A stretch of 64,000 nt of DNA from Cocos nucifera (lineage: Eukaryota > Streptophyta > Magnoliopsida > Arecales > Arecaceae): assembly GCA_006176705.1 (NCBI GenBank), contig QRFJ01004308.1, positions 21,965 to 85,964 on the forward strand, read 5' to 3'. The notes under the pieces are model-generated. The model ran no database searches. It was not told the DNA's origin and saw nothing but the letters and a program-made list of their open reading frames with translations. The translations under genes and the position numbers were made by a program. Shown here piece by piece: positions 21,838 through 33,160 of this stretch. The first letter of the stretch is position 1. Each line of letters opens with the position of its first letter.

Positions 21838-23520
21838 AAGTCTATAGAAAATAGGATCTCCATCAACCTCGGTAGGAGATAAGATCTCCCTCGAGCGGCC
21901 CGCATCAACCTCGATCGCAAGAAACAAGATCTCCCCCGAGGATCCGACGACCTCAGCCCGAGCGACCGTGGACAACCTCAGCCAGAGATAAGATCTCTCC
22001 CGAGTGACCGTGTCAACCTTGGCTAGAGATAAGATATCTTCCGAGCGACCAACTCAACCTCGACTAGAGATAAGATCTCTTCCGAGCGATCGTGGACAAC
22101 CTCGGCTAGAGATAAGATCACTTTCGAGCGATCGAGTCAACCTCAGCTAGAGATAAGATCTCTTCCGAGCGACCGTGGACAACCTCGACCAGAGATAAGA
22201 TCTCTCTCGAGCGACCGTGTCAACCTCGACTAAAGGTAAGATCTCTTTCGAGCGATCGTGGATAACCTCAATCAGAGATAAGATCTCTCTCGAGCGACTG
22301 AGTCAACCTCGACTAGCAATAAGATCTCTCCCGAGTGACCGTGGACAACCTCGACCAGAGATAAGATCTCTTCCGAGCGACCGTGGATAACTTTCGAGCG
22401 ACCGTGTCAACCTTGGCTAGAGATAAGATCTCTTCTGAGCGATCGAGTCAACCTTAGCTAGAGATAAGATCTCTCCCGAGCGACCGTATCAACCTCGGCC
22501 AGAGATAAGATCTCTTCCAAGCAATCATGGACAACCTTAGCTAGAGATAAGATCTCTCTCCGAGCGATCGAGTCAACCTCAGCGAGAGATATGATCTCTT
22601 TCGAGCGACCGTATCAACCTCGACCAGAGATAAGATCTCTCCCGAGCGATCGAGTCAACCTCTGCTAGACATAAGATCTCTTCCGAGCGACCGTGTCAAC
22701 GTCAGCTAGAGATAAGATCTCTCCTGAGCGATCGAGTCAACCTCGGTCAGAGATAAGATCTCTCTCGAGTGACCGTGGACAACCTCGGCTAGAGATAAGA
22801 TCTCTCTCAAGCGATCGAGTCAACACGGCTAGAGATATCCCGAGCGATCGAGTCAACCTTGACTAGAGATAAGATCTCTCCCGAGTGACTGTGGACAACT
22901 CCCAAGCGATCGTGTCAACCTCGACCAAAGATAAGATCTCTCCCGAGTGACCGTGGACAATCTCGGCTAGAGATAAGATCTCTCTCGAGCGACCGTGTCA
23001 ACCTCGGCCAGAGATAAGATCTCTCCCGAGCGATCGTGGATAACCTCGGCTAGAGATAAGATCTCTTCCGAGCGACCGAGTCAACCTCAGTGAGAGATAA
23101 GATCTCTCTCGAACGATCGAGTCAATCTCAGCTAGAGATAAGATCTCTCCCGAGTGACCGTGTCAACCTCGGTCAGAGATAAGATCTCTTTCGAGCGATT
23201 GAGTCAACCTCAGTGAGAGATAAGATCTCTCCCAAGCAATCGTGTCAACCTCGGCCAGAGATAAGATCTCTCCCGAGCGACCGAGTCAACCTCGGCTAGA
23301 GATAAGATCTCTCCCGAGCGATCGTGTCAACCTCGGCCAAATATCAAATCTCTCCCGAGCACCCATATTAACCTCGACTGCTAGAGACAATATCACCCCC
23401 GAGGTGCTCAACCTCTGACCTCGACCGTAGGAGATGAGATCTACTTCAACCTTGATCGAAGATGAGATCTCCCTCAGACCTTAACTTCGACATCAACTTT
23501 GGCTGGAGATGAAATCTCCC
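21838..23520 (+). repeat. 41-bp tandem array in C1 (about 38-40 units)
   Basis: The unit is close to agagataagatctctcccg plus agcgaccgtgtcaacctcggcc, mostly 41 bp with some 39-44-bp or shortened units. gataagatctctc recurs throughout, and units alternate between cgtgtcaacc, cgagtcaacc and cgtggacaacc variants. Both ends grade into degenerate units. There are no unique spacers, so it is not a CRISPR-like structure. Confidence 0.93.
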
Positions 23521-23610
23521 CTTCGAGCTTCGACCTGGACCAGCATGGAGCCCAAAAGAGGACTTCGGCAGTCACCTTTTCTACACTCCCTTCCTTCGAG
23601 TTTCGAACTC

Positions 23611-23624
23611 GAAAGTGGGGGGGA
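23611..23624 (+). promoter_or_regulatory. Polypurine tract of C1
   Basis: gaaagtgggggggA-type purine run four bases before the 3' LTR. C2 has the equivalent ggaggggggaga at ~32395. It primes plus-strand cDNA synthesis. Confidence 0.8.
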
Positions 23625-23628
23625 CAAT

Positions 23629-24577
23629 TATTGGGGATAAACCCCGCTCCCACCGAAGTTCAATTCGATGCTCAGCCTGAAGCGGCCGATAGCCATGGAA
23701 GAGCTTCAGCGGATGGGCCTTAGCCGAACTCCTACAGCTGATCGAACTGCTTAGCGATCGTGCTCCTTCGAACTCCCAACGGTCGAGCTTCAGTCGGACT
23801 CCCGCAAGAGCCAAACTCTCTTCGCGCCCATCCAGCCAGACGCCTATGAGAGCCAAACTCCCTCCAAGCTTCCCCTTCGACCGAATTTCTTTAGGAGCCA
23901 AACTTCTCCTAGACATCCCCTTCAATCGATCGAACTCCTCAATGGCCGAGCTCCTTCCAAATTTCCTAGTGACCGAGCCTTAGCCACATTTCTCCAGCTA
24001 GACACCTATGAGAGCCGAACTCCCTCCACACTCCTTTGGCCAAACTCCTTCCGAGCTTCCCTTCAATCGAACTCCTCTACGAGTCCAAACTCCTCTAGAC
24101 GAACTGTCGCCATCAGTCTACCACAGGCGACGAGACCGGATGACATAGCCATCACTACTAACGACATCACTCTCTCCATAACCAATCCCATGCGGCCCAT
24201 GACCTACCAGCATGGCTGTCACTATCCGTCGGATGACGTGTTCCTCTCCGTACCGAACTCCATACGGCCCTCGAGCGGCCTGCCAGCAGATGATATGGCC
24301 ATCACCATCAATCAAGCTCCGCATATAAAAAGGACCCTCTAGATATGCTAATCTCTGAACTCTGATCTCTAAGCTCTCCTCTCCTCCTCTAAGCTCTGCA
24401 GAACTCATTTTTGAGCACTCCATTCCTGTTGGCCAGAGCTGACTTGATCGTCGAAGGGTCCTGTCGGAGCCACCCCCCACCGACTCCGGACAGAACTTTA
24501 TTTTGCAGGTCTCCAATGGCGACCTCGTCCACCTCCACTCCAGCTGATTTCAGCGACGACCAGTTTCTGCGTCAACA
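23629..24577 (+). repeat. 3' LTR of C1 (949 bp)
   Basis: tattggggataaa to ...gcgtcaaca. Compared with the 5' LTR, most differences are C/T or G/A changes, at roughly one site in eight over the first 370 bp by eye. This implies an old insertion decaying by cytosine deamination. TATAAAAA lies at ~24324. Confidence 0.93.
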
Positions 24578-24582
24578 AACAT
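24578..24582 (+). repeat. Right target-site duplication of C1 (aacat)
   Basis: Identical to 18326-18330. Confidence 0.9.
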
Positions 24583-27415
24583 AATATCTATTAGGCTTTT
24601 GGCCAAGGATGGTTATTGTTTATCAATAAAAAAATTTATTGTGACATCATTATGAATGATGTTATAGTAATACGGGGATAATTAAGAAATGACATTTATA
24701 TATTATCATAGTCTATTAGTGTAATGTACATGTCTAATAAACATCCAAAACTAGATAATGTCACTGATGCTTATCTTTGGCACTATCGGCTCGATCATAT
24801 AAATAAGAATAAGATAAACATGTTATTCAAGGAGAATATCCTTGACATCGATGGTTGTGAATCATTGACTATCTATAAGTCCTGCCTTCTTGGTAAGATG
24901 ACCAAATCATCTTTTATTGGAAAGGATGAATAAGCCACTGATCTTCTGGATCTAGTATATAGTGATGTATGTGGACCTATGAACATATGTGCTAGAGATG
25001 GGTTCTACTACTTCATCATATTTACTGACGATCTATCTAGATATAGGTATGTCTATCTTATGAAGAGTAAAACCAATTCGTTTGAAATGTTCAAATGATA
25101 TCGTAATCTGGTAGAAAAATAACTTAGGAAGAGTATTAAAATCCTAAGGTCTGACCGAGGAGGTGAATACCCTTTCAATGAGTTTTTGGCATATCTAAAA
25201 GAGAATGGAATTCTCTCATAATAGACCCCTCATAGAATACCACAGTATAATGGTATATCTAAAAGGAGGAATTGAATCCTGTTGGACATGGTTCGGTCCA
25301 TGATGGAATTTATGAGTCTGTCTATTTCTTTTTAAGGGTATGCACTCGAGACTGCTTATTTTATTTTGAACAATATTTCAAGCAAGTCAGTTGCAAAGAC
25401 TCCATATGACATATGGACTGGGCGTAAGCCGATACTTTCTCGCTTTAGGATTTGGGGATGTCCGACTTATGTCAAACATTTGTAGCCAAAAAAGTTTAAA
25501 TCTAGGTCCAATAAATGCTTGTTCATAGGGTACCCCAAGAAAACTAGAGGTTATTACTTCTACCTTGCTTAAGAACAAAAGATGTTCATCAACAATAGGG
25601 TAGTCTTTTTGAAAAAAAAAATTCTTAGGAAAGAAATTGCTGCCTCTAATGTTGAATTTAGTGAAGTTCGACAGGCGATACATTCTAGTGAACCTACAAA
25701 ACTGGATTTGATAAAATCAAACTCAGAGCCCATTGAAGAGGTACCTTTAAGGAGATCTGGTAGAGTACCGCATCAACCAGATATATACTATAGTTTTTTG
25801 ATCCAAGATGGTGATTCTATCGAACTTGATGAGAATGATGAGGATCCGATCACCTACATGGATGAGAATGATGAGGATCCAACTCTGAAAGGTGGCTAGA
25901 AGTCATGAAGTCTAAAATGGAGTCCATAAAGGTTAATAGTGTATGGACACTAGTTGATCCACCTAAAGGGGTAAAATTCATTAGATGTAAATAGATTTTC
26001 AAAAGAAAAAGGAGCACAGATAGAAAAGTGGAGACCTATAAAGTCCGTTTGGTTGCCAAGGGATATTGTCAGCATTATGGTATTGACTATGATGAGATGT
26101 TTTTTCGGTGGCAATGCTCAAGTCCATTCGGATTATGCTTGCGATAGTAGCATATCTAGACTATGAGATCTGGCAAATAGATGTGAAGACAGCTTTTCTA
26201 AATGAAGAGCTGGATGAAGAGGTGTATATGATATAGCCTGAGGGATTCACATCCATAGATGAGTCTAAGATATGCAAGCTTTAGAGATCCATCTAGGGAT
26301 TGAAGCAGGCATCTCAAAGTTAGAACATGCATTTTGATAAGGTGATCAGAATGTATGGCTTCGTTAAGAAGGAAGAGGAATCCTGTGTGTACAAATGGGC
26401 TAATGGTTCTGTACTTATATTTTTATATTGTATATAGATGATATTCTCTTAATCGGAAATGATATCCTTGCATTATAGGGAATAAAGGTTTGGTTGTCAT
26501 CATAATTATCCATGAAGGACTTGAGAGAATCTTTCTACATCCTAGGAATGAAGATTTATAGAGATAGATCTAAAAGGTTACTTCGGTTATCCCAATCCAC
26601 ATACATTGAAACTATGCTGAAAAGATTCAATATGGAGAATTTCAAGAAGGGCTATCTACCGATAGGCCATAGAATTTTTCTCTCAAAGAGGGAATGTCGG
26701 ACAATACCTTAAGAGAGAGCGTATGAGTAAAATTTCATATGCTTTGATAGTAGGTTCTATCATGTATGCCATGACATATACGAGACCAAATGTGGCATAC
26801 TCACTAGGGATAGTGAGTAGATACCAGTCTGATCTAGAGGAGAACCACTGAAAGATTGTTAAAACCATCCTGAAGTATTTAAAAAATACAAAAGATCAGT
26901 AGCTTATTTATGGTTAGTCAGACTTGAGACTTGTGGAGTTTACAAACTCCAATTTTCAGTCTAATCATGATAACAGCAAGAGTGTGTTAGGATATATGTT
27001 TACTCTTAATGGTGGAGCTGTATGCTAGAAGAGTTCTAAGCAGCACATTATGACCAACTTAGTTTGCAAAGTGGAGTATGTCACTGCATTAGATGCTATC
27101 AAAGAAGCGATGTGGCTGAGAAAGTTCATCACCAAGCTCGGAGTGGCACCCTTCCTTGATGATCCAATTATACTCTACTGTGATAGCTCTGTAGCCATTA
27201 CTCAGGCAAAGAAACTGAATGTACACTAGCAGATGAAGCATGTTCTATGTCACTACCATCTTATCCTGAAGATCATGGATCGAGGTGACATCAACCTTCA
27301 GAAGATCGATAGAAAGGAGAACCTGATCGACCCATTTACTAAAGCCATTATGGTAAAGGAGTTCAATGACTTTAACTCAAAGATGGGTATTAGATACTAT
27401 ACCGACTGGCTTTAG
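24583..27415 (+). pseudogene. B1 copia integrase, reverse transcriptase and RNase H
   Basis: The pre-integrase domain is at 24770-24930 (YLWHYRLDHINKNK, CESLTIYKSCLLGKMTKSSF). Integrase has catalytic acids in SDVCGP (~24962), LRSDRGGEY (~25147) and a late E replaced by K (NGISKRRN, ~25255). RT spans ~25900-26700: IDVKTAFLNEEL is near 26180 and GLKQASQS near 26300, and the YVDD box is damaged to Y-C-I-stop (~26430). RNase H is at ~26930-27400, with CDSSVAITQAKK and DPFTKAI. At least five stops sit where copia proteins have Trp, such as CK*IF and C*KSS (TGG to TAG). Integrase and RT are therefore dead. It continues the gag/protease at 17903 across C1. Confidence 0.88.
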
Positions 27416-27429
27416 TCCAAGTAGAAGAT

Positions 27430-28333
27430 TTTTGAGAATAGTATCCCAAAATCAATCATCAGCCTATTGATGGTTGTGCCGATTATTATACTTATATATG
27501 AATTAATAAATGAATAAAAATTATTTTAGCATTATTCAACATAAATTTTCATCTTCTAATGAACTTCTATGTTGTGGTGAAGTTCTTAAAACTATTTAGA
27601 ATCGATAAAAGAGGATTTGTCATTTAGTCCTTAAACTAGTTCACGATCAAATGATACATTGTTACTAAGGATGATAATGTTTATCGAGTATAGATCATTG
27701 TGTGCCATATGGGTTGGTTGTTCTCTTAACCAAAGAGTGTGCAGATACTGGTATGGCATGCAGGTGAAATATAGGGATACATCTGCACTAAACATGGTAT
27801 GGCATGCAGGTGAAATATAGGGATACATCTGCACTAAACATGACTGACTCCAGAGCTTTTCTACTATCAAGATTTGCTCTGATTAGATATGGGTATAAAT
27901 ATCCCTTAGACCTGAGATCACCATGATGACTTGCAAGCAACCCACTGTACTTAGATATCGAACTATCTAAATTTCTAATTTAGTGATGGAAGGCTAATGG
28001 GTGCAGTCCAGTACTTGTGAAGTTGGTGTGTGAGTCAAGATAGAATTGACCCCTTCAAGTGTTGGAGCAAGTACATTACTGTATTTCAATTTAGCAAAAC
28101 CTCGATCGAGATGGTCTATTCAATGGATACTGAATTTTGAAATACAATGTGAATCATTTTTAGAGTTGGTAATTAAACCTTAGATCATCCTTTGAGCATT
28201 GAGGTCAAAGAGATAAATTATGCAGTAACCATATTCACGTAGGTTCTGAGTGTTGCGATTATGACTATTCGACCTATCCGGACGTCGGATATCATTACTA
28301 GATGATCATTTCAATTAGTATAGAAATTAGTTC
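27430..28333 (+). repeat. B1 3' LTR, first part
   Basis: It begins tttTGAGAATAG after a purine tract (aagtagaagatt). It aligns with the start of the solo LTR at 49493 (minus, TGTTGGAAAATATATCC) through the shared aaaatcaatcatca. It ends where C2 is inserted. Read across C2, it continues at 36074. Confidence 0.85.
27750..27841 (+). repeat. Perfect 46-bp tandem duplication in B1 LTR
   Basis: Two copies, 27750-27795 and 27796-27841, are identical (starting ggtatggcatgcaggtgaaa). The surrounding LTR is heavily diverged, so this duplication is young or an assembly artefact. Confidence 0.9.
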
Positions 28334-29698
28334 TATTGGTGATAAACTAGCTTCCACCGAAGTCTAGTCTGATGCTTAGCCTAATATAACTAGTAATCAT
28401 GGAAGAGCTTCGATCAAAAATTCTTCCTCTAGTGGCCAAACTCCTCCAGCAGTCGAACCCCTCCCAAATTTTTCTAGCAGCCGAACACCTTACGGACCTC
28501 TCCTTCAGTCGAATTTCTTTAGGAGTCGAATTTCTTCCGAACCTCTCTTTCAGTCGAATTTCTTCAGGAGCCGAACTCCTTTCGAACCTCTCCTTTAGTC
28601 GAATTCCTCTAGAAGCTGAACTCTTTTTAGACCTCTCCTTCAATCAGATTTCTACAGGGATCGAACTCCTTTCGGATCTCTCCTTCAGTTGGATTTCTAT
28701 AGGAGCCAAACTCCTTCTGAAATTCTCCTTCAGTCAGATTCCTCCACGAGCCGAACTCCTTCTGGACCTCTCCTTTAGTCGGATTCCTACAGGAGCCGAG
28801 CTCCTTTCAAACTTCTCTTTCAGTCAGATTCCTTCAGGAGCCGAACTTCTTCTAGACCTCTTTTTCAGTCGGATTCCTCCAAGAGCCAAACTCCTTTCGA
28901 GCCTCTCCTTCAGTCGGATTCCTCCAGGAGCCAAACTTCTTCCAAACCTCTCCTTCAGTAGAATTCCTACAGAAGCCGAACTCCTTTCAGACCTCTTCTT
29001 CAGTCGGATTTCTCTAGGAGCCAAACTCTTTCTAGACCTCTCCTTCAATCGGATTTCTATAGGAGCCGAACTCCTTTCGAACTTCTCCTTTAGTCAAACT
29101 TCATCTGGATTCCTTCAGTGGATTACTTTCAAATTTTAAGTAGTATTCCTCTCAGATGATTTCCTCTAGCCGTATTCCCTTTAGAAGTTCAAACGCCTCT
29201 AGAATTGATATATATCAAAGTTCTTCACCAACCAATGCCTACTTCCTTCGGACTTCGACTATTAAATCTCAATAGACAAGCAACCCCACTACTGGATGGT
29301 TATGACTATCATTTATTAGTCTATTACAGGCGACCCCACTACCAGATGGTTATGACTGTAATTATTAGTCTATTACGAGCGACACCTCTCTCCATAATAA
29401 ATTTTACGTGGGCCCAAGTGGCCCACTATCGGACGGTTACGACAAGCTCCGTCTATAAAAAGGGATCCTCCAGGTATGTTTTCTCTAAGCTCTCTTCTTC
29501 TTTCCAAAATCTTGCTGAATTCTTGCCTAAGCACTTCATTTCTATTGGCCAGAAGAGCGGACTTGATCATTGAAGGATCCAACCGGAGCCACCATCACCA
29601 CCAACTCTGGATGGGACTTTGTTTTATAGGTCACCGACGGCGACCTCTTCTTTTCCAACTCCAGCTCGATTCGATGTCAATCAGATTCTGCTCCAACA
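28334..29698 (+). repeat. 5' LTR of C2 (1365 bp)
   Basis: tattggtgataaa to ...ctccaaca. It is longer than C1 LTRs because of a 45-bp array in U3. TATAAAA lies at ~29454, with gtctataaaaaggga context shared with C0 and C1. Confidence 0.88.
28470..29105 (+). repeat. 45-bp tandem array in C2 LTR (about 14 units)
   Basis: The unit is close to cttcagtcggattcctacag plus gagccgaactcctttcagacctct. Because 45 is a multiple of three, the plus strand stays open as a 246-residue ORF (28399-29139) of 15-residue units (LSFSRIPTGAELLL-like), and the minus strand is open too. It lies in U3, and nothing suggests translation. A related array lies in the 3' LTR (32500-33155). Confidence 0.88.
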
Positions 29699-29700
29699 AA

Positions 29701-29720
29701 ATTGGCGTTAGAGAAAGGGC
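29701..29720 (+). promoter_or_regulatory. Primer-binding site of C2
   Basis: attggcgttagagaaaggg two bases after the LTR, matching the C1 PBS with substitutions. Confidence 0.6.
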
Positions 29721-29806
29721 CCTCTATTCCTGATGTTCCCTTGTTATTAAAGGAGTGCTCAGCAGCGATATCTCTTTTTCCTCTCTAGAGTTTTTTTCAA
29801 AAAAAA

Positions 29807-31560
29807 ATATCTCCTAGGAAAGCTTCAATCAAGCGATCAATGGCCTCTATAGCCAGATTCCATCCAGATCCATCCATTCTCGCTCTAGCTCCGACAACTC
29901 AAGCTCCACTTGCAGCCATGGTGGATGCGGAGCAGTTCAACCTACTGATCCAATAGATTCGCTGTCTCATGGAGGCAGTGCAGGCCATTCATCGACAAGC
30001 TCAGGTGCCAATTCAACTAGAGCAGGCTTTTCTAGAGCCCCATGATCCGGTCGAAGGATGGCCGACTCGGGCTAGCCGATCGGTGACCTCCAAAAAGGGA
30101 AAACAGAGGGTGGAGAGCCATTGCTCGGATCATGATTCGACCTCAGAGGAAGCTTTGGCCCCATCCCACCAGAAAACTTTGAAGATCAATGATCATGAAG
30201 ATCTTCTAAATCAAAGGCTCCAGAAAATGAGTCGATAAATCGAAGAGCTCCGTCATACTCCCTCCTCATACTATAATAATATTTGCACTAACCCTCCTTT
30301 TTCTTAGAGGATAATGCAAGAGCCCATTCTGTCGAGCTTTAAGCTTTTCCAATTTAAAAGTTATGATGGAACCTCTGATCTAGTCAATCACTTGGAGGCC
30401 TTTTGGACTATGATGCTGCTCCATGGTGCACCAGACACCATCTTATGCTGAGCTTTCCTATCTACCTTAAAAAGAGCAGCAAGAAATTAGTACTTGGTAT
30501 TGAAGTCAGGTATGATCATCTCTTTTGATCAGATGAGCCATCAGTTTGCGGCTCACTTCATTAGCAGCTTGCATCCCCATCGAGGTTTGGATTACCTGAT
30601 GAATATCAAGCAAAAGAAGAGAAAATCTATCCAGGCTTATGTCATCCAGTTTAATGCTATTGCATTGGAGGTCTGAAACCTGGATCAATCTATTACAATG
30701 GCCGTGCTCATGGGTAGCCTTCAGAAGAATGATTTGTTATTCTCCTTAGAGAAGAAGTACCCAAAGGACTTTGCTGATCTGTTGCTCGGGCTGAAGGATA
30801 TGCCCGAGCGGAAGAAGCCTTCAAGTTGAAGGATGAGGAAGCCACAGGAGAGCAGCAGGTAGGCAAGTCTAATAGACCCACTACTGATGGAGGGCTGAAT
30901 GAAGTTCGACCATACTCATGGACTCCGCCCAAGCGCAAGCGAACCCGAACTCCTCCTCAAGCTCATCATCAAAGAAGCCCCAACAGAAGGGCGTGAAGAA
31001 GTTCTCTCCTCAGAAGGTTCCACAACTATGCCCCCCTTAATGCTCCTAAAACTCAAGTTCTGATGGAAATTAAGAATCAGCTACCAAGACCAGAAGAATT
31101 ATGATCTCCCCCAAATAAGCATAATCAAAGCAAGTACTATTTGTATCATCATGATCACGACCATAATACTGAAGAATGCATTTAGCTTCGAGACGAGATT
31201 GAGGAGCTCATTAGAAAAGGTCAGCTTGGTCGATTCCTCAGATGCTAGTCTAAAGTAAGAGAAGATCAGCCAAGAGCGCTGCCGCAGCCAGAACCATAAA
31301 TGAGGGAGGAACAACAAGGAGATCGGCCACCTCTCAGCATCATCAACACTATCTCTAGCAGACTTAGTACTTCGGTGAGCCGCCATCTCTCAGCCTCGAA
31401 GTCAGGAGAAGCTTGTCCCAAATTAGAAAGGCTCGTATGAAATAGAGAAGGTCATCCGGCCCAAAACTTATTGTCTGAAGGAGCTCGAAGGAACAATACT
31501 CCCACGACCTTGAAACTTAGAAAGTCTGAGAATGTACTACCAGTAATTTTTTTTCAATAA
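29807..31560 (+). pseudogene. C2 gag (Tat-type), degenerate
   Basis: The start codon has changed from ATG to ATA at 29807-29809, as shown by alignment with C1. An N-terminal charged region follows (29969-30238, SKKGKQRVES...). The capsid core lies at about 30320-30790: FKSYDGTSDLVNHLEAF, LLHGAPDTIL, MSHQFAAHFI, MNIKQKKRKSIQAYVIQFN, then LLFSLEKKYPKDFADLL. These are the expected landmarks of a Ty3/gypsy retrotransposon gag. The C-terminal HDHNTEECI...LRDEIEELIRKGQLGRFL (~31150-31245) is also typical of Tat gags. About eight stops and a frameshift near 30825 break it. It would form the particle but is dead. Confidence 0.85.
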
Positions 31561-32393
31561 AACTCCTCCATTTCAACATTATTATTTTTTGGTGCAAAAA
31601 CTATGTGATGATAGAAAAGAAGCAATCAAAAGTTTTCATATGTTAGGAACAGGAGGAGAACCCCGGCCTAACATGGGTAAGTCAAAGACCTCTGGTTATT
31701 TAAGACAAGAGAAGAGGAGAGGCCCTGACAAGATCTCCTTCAACTTTAATAGGAGATAAGATCTCCTTCAACCTCGGCTAGAGATAAGATCTCCTCTGAG
31801 CTTCAACCTCAATAGAAGATAAAATCTTCTTCAACCTCGATCAGAGATAAGATCTCCCCCGAGCTTCGACCTCAATAAGAGATAAGATCTTCTTCAACCT
31901 TAACCAGAGATAAGATCTTCCCCAACTTCAACCTCAATAGGAGATAAAGATCTTCTTTAACCTCGTTGGAGATAAATCTCTCCGAGCTTCAACTTCAACC
32001 TTGTCGAGATAAGATCTCCCAAGCTTCGACCTCAACAGAGATAAGATCTCCTTTAACCTTGACTGGAGGTAAGATTTCTTTCGAGCTTCAACTTTAATCT
32101 CGACTGAGAGATAGATTCCCCAAGCTTCAACAACATCAATAGGAGATAAGATCTCCTCAACCTTGCTGAAGATAAGATCTACCTCGAGTTCCAACATCAA
32201 CAAGAGATAAGACTCCTTCAATCTTGGACCTTGCGGGAGATAAAGATCTCCCCTGAGTTCCAACATCAACAGGAGATAAATCTCCTTCAACTCGGCTGCA
32301 GATAAGATTCCTCTGAGCTTCAACCTCAACAGGTGCAGAGCCTGGAAAAGAACTTTGGCAGTCATTTTATTTTTATACTCCTGAATTTGAACT
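31561..32393 (+). repeat. C2 repeat region (gagataagatctcc units)
   Basis: It starts with one decayed unit of the 111-115-bp family (31645-31730). Then come about ten irregular units with gagataagatctcc, cttcaacctc and gagcttcgacctcaac, related to the 41-bp array of C1 but less regular. From ~31960 on, single-base gaps become frequent. Confidence 0.75.
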
Positions 32394-32406
32394 TGGAGGG
32401 GGGAGA
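32394..32406 (+). promoter_or_regulatory. Polypurine tract of C2
   Basis: Purine run ggaggggggaga just before the 3' LTR, aligned with the C1 tract. Confidence 0.7.
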
Positions 32407-33160
32407 TTTTGCGGATGATGCCTTCCGTCGAAGTTCAGTCTAATGCTATAGCTAATGTAACTAGTCAATCAGGAAGAGCTTCGATCGAATAATCCTTCCT
32501 CTCAGTGGTTGAACTCCTCCAGCAGCTGAACCACTCAAATTCCTCCAGCGAGTCAAACTCTGCGACCTTCCTTCAGTTGAATTTCTACAATGAGCCAACA
32601 CCTTCAAACTTCTCCTTTAAGCTCGAATCCTCAGGAGCCGATACTCCTTCTAGACTCTCCTTCAATCAGATTCCTCTAGAGCCAAACTCTTGCTTGGACC
32701 TACTCCTTCAGTCAAGTTCTATATAGACGCATACTTCCTTCGACTCTTCTTTAGTTGATTCTATAGGAGCCAAACTCCTTCCGGACCTCTCCTTTAGTTG
32801 GATTTCTACAAAAGCCAACTCCTTCCAAAACTTTCTCTAGTCAAATTCCTCAGAAGTGAACTCGTCAAACCTCCCTTCAGTCAGATTCCTATAGGGCAGC
32901 CAAATTCTTTCGACCTCTCCTTCAGTCAGATTCTCTAGAGCCAAACTCCTTCTAAGCCTCTCTCTTCATTGGATTTCTAGTAAGTGCAAACTCTTTTTGG
33001 ACCACGTCCTTCACAGATTCATAGGGCCGAACTCCTTCAGCTCTTCTTCAGTCGGATTCCTCTAGGACTGAACTCCTTTCAGATCTTCCTTCAGTCGAAT
33101 CTCTCTAAGAGTCCGAACTCTTTTGATCTCTCCTCTAGTCATATTCATATAGAAGCTTGA
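32407..33160 (+). repeat. C2 3' LTR, first part
   Basis: ttttgcggatgatgcc aligns with the start of C-type LTRs, then the 45-bp-type array follows with many 1-base gaps. It is broken at 33160 by the solo family-A LTR and continues at 35400. Confidence 0.8.

Larger units (their letters stand above)
18331..24577 (+). mobile_element. Complete Tat-like gypsy element C1 (6247 bp), non-autonomous
   Basis: It has two 949-bp LTRs, a PBS, a gag region blown up by an 86-bp array, a 111-115-bp array, a 41-bp array and a purine tract (23611-23624), with a perfect 5-bp target duplication. There is no protease, RT, RNase H or integrase and no antisense ORF. It must have used enzymes from another element. 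The interior is more GC-rich than its surroundings and keeps many CG dinucleotides. Confidence 0.93.

Noticed and set aside
21838..23520. CRISPR-like array
   Set aside because: Units are contiguous without unique spacers, and the host is a plant nuclear sequence.
28399..29139. 246-residue ORF as a repeat protein
   Set aside because: It lies in the U3 of a gypsy LTR, is a by-product of a 45-bp tandem repeat, and the opposite strand is open as well.
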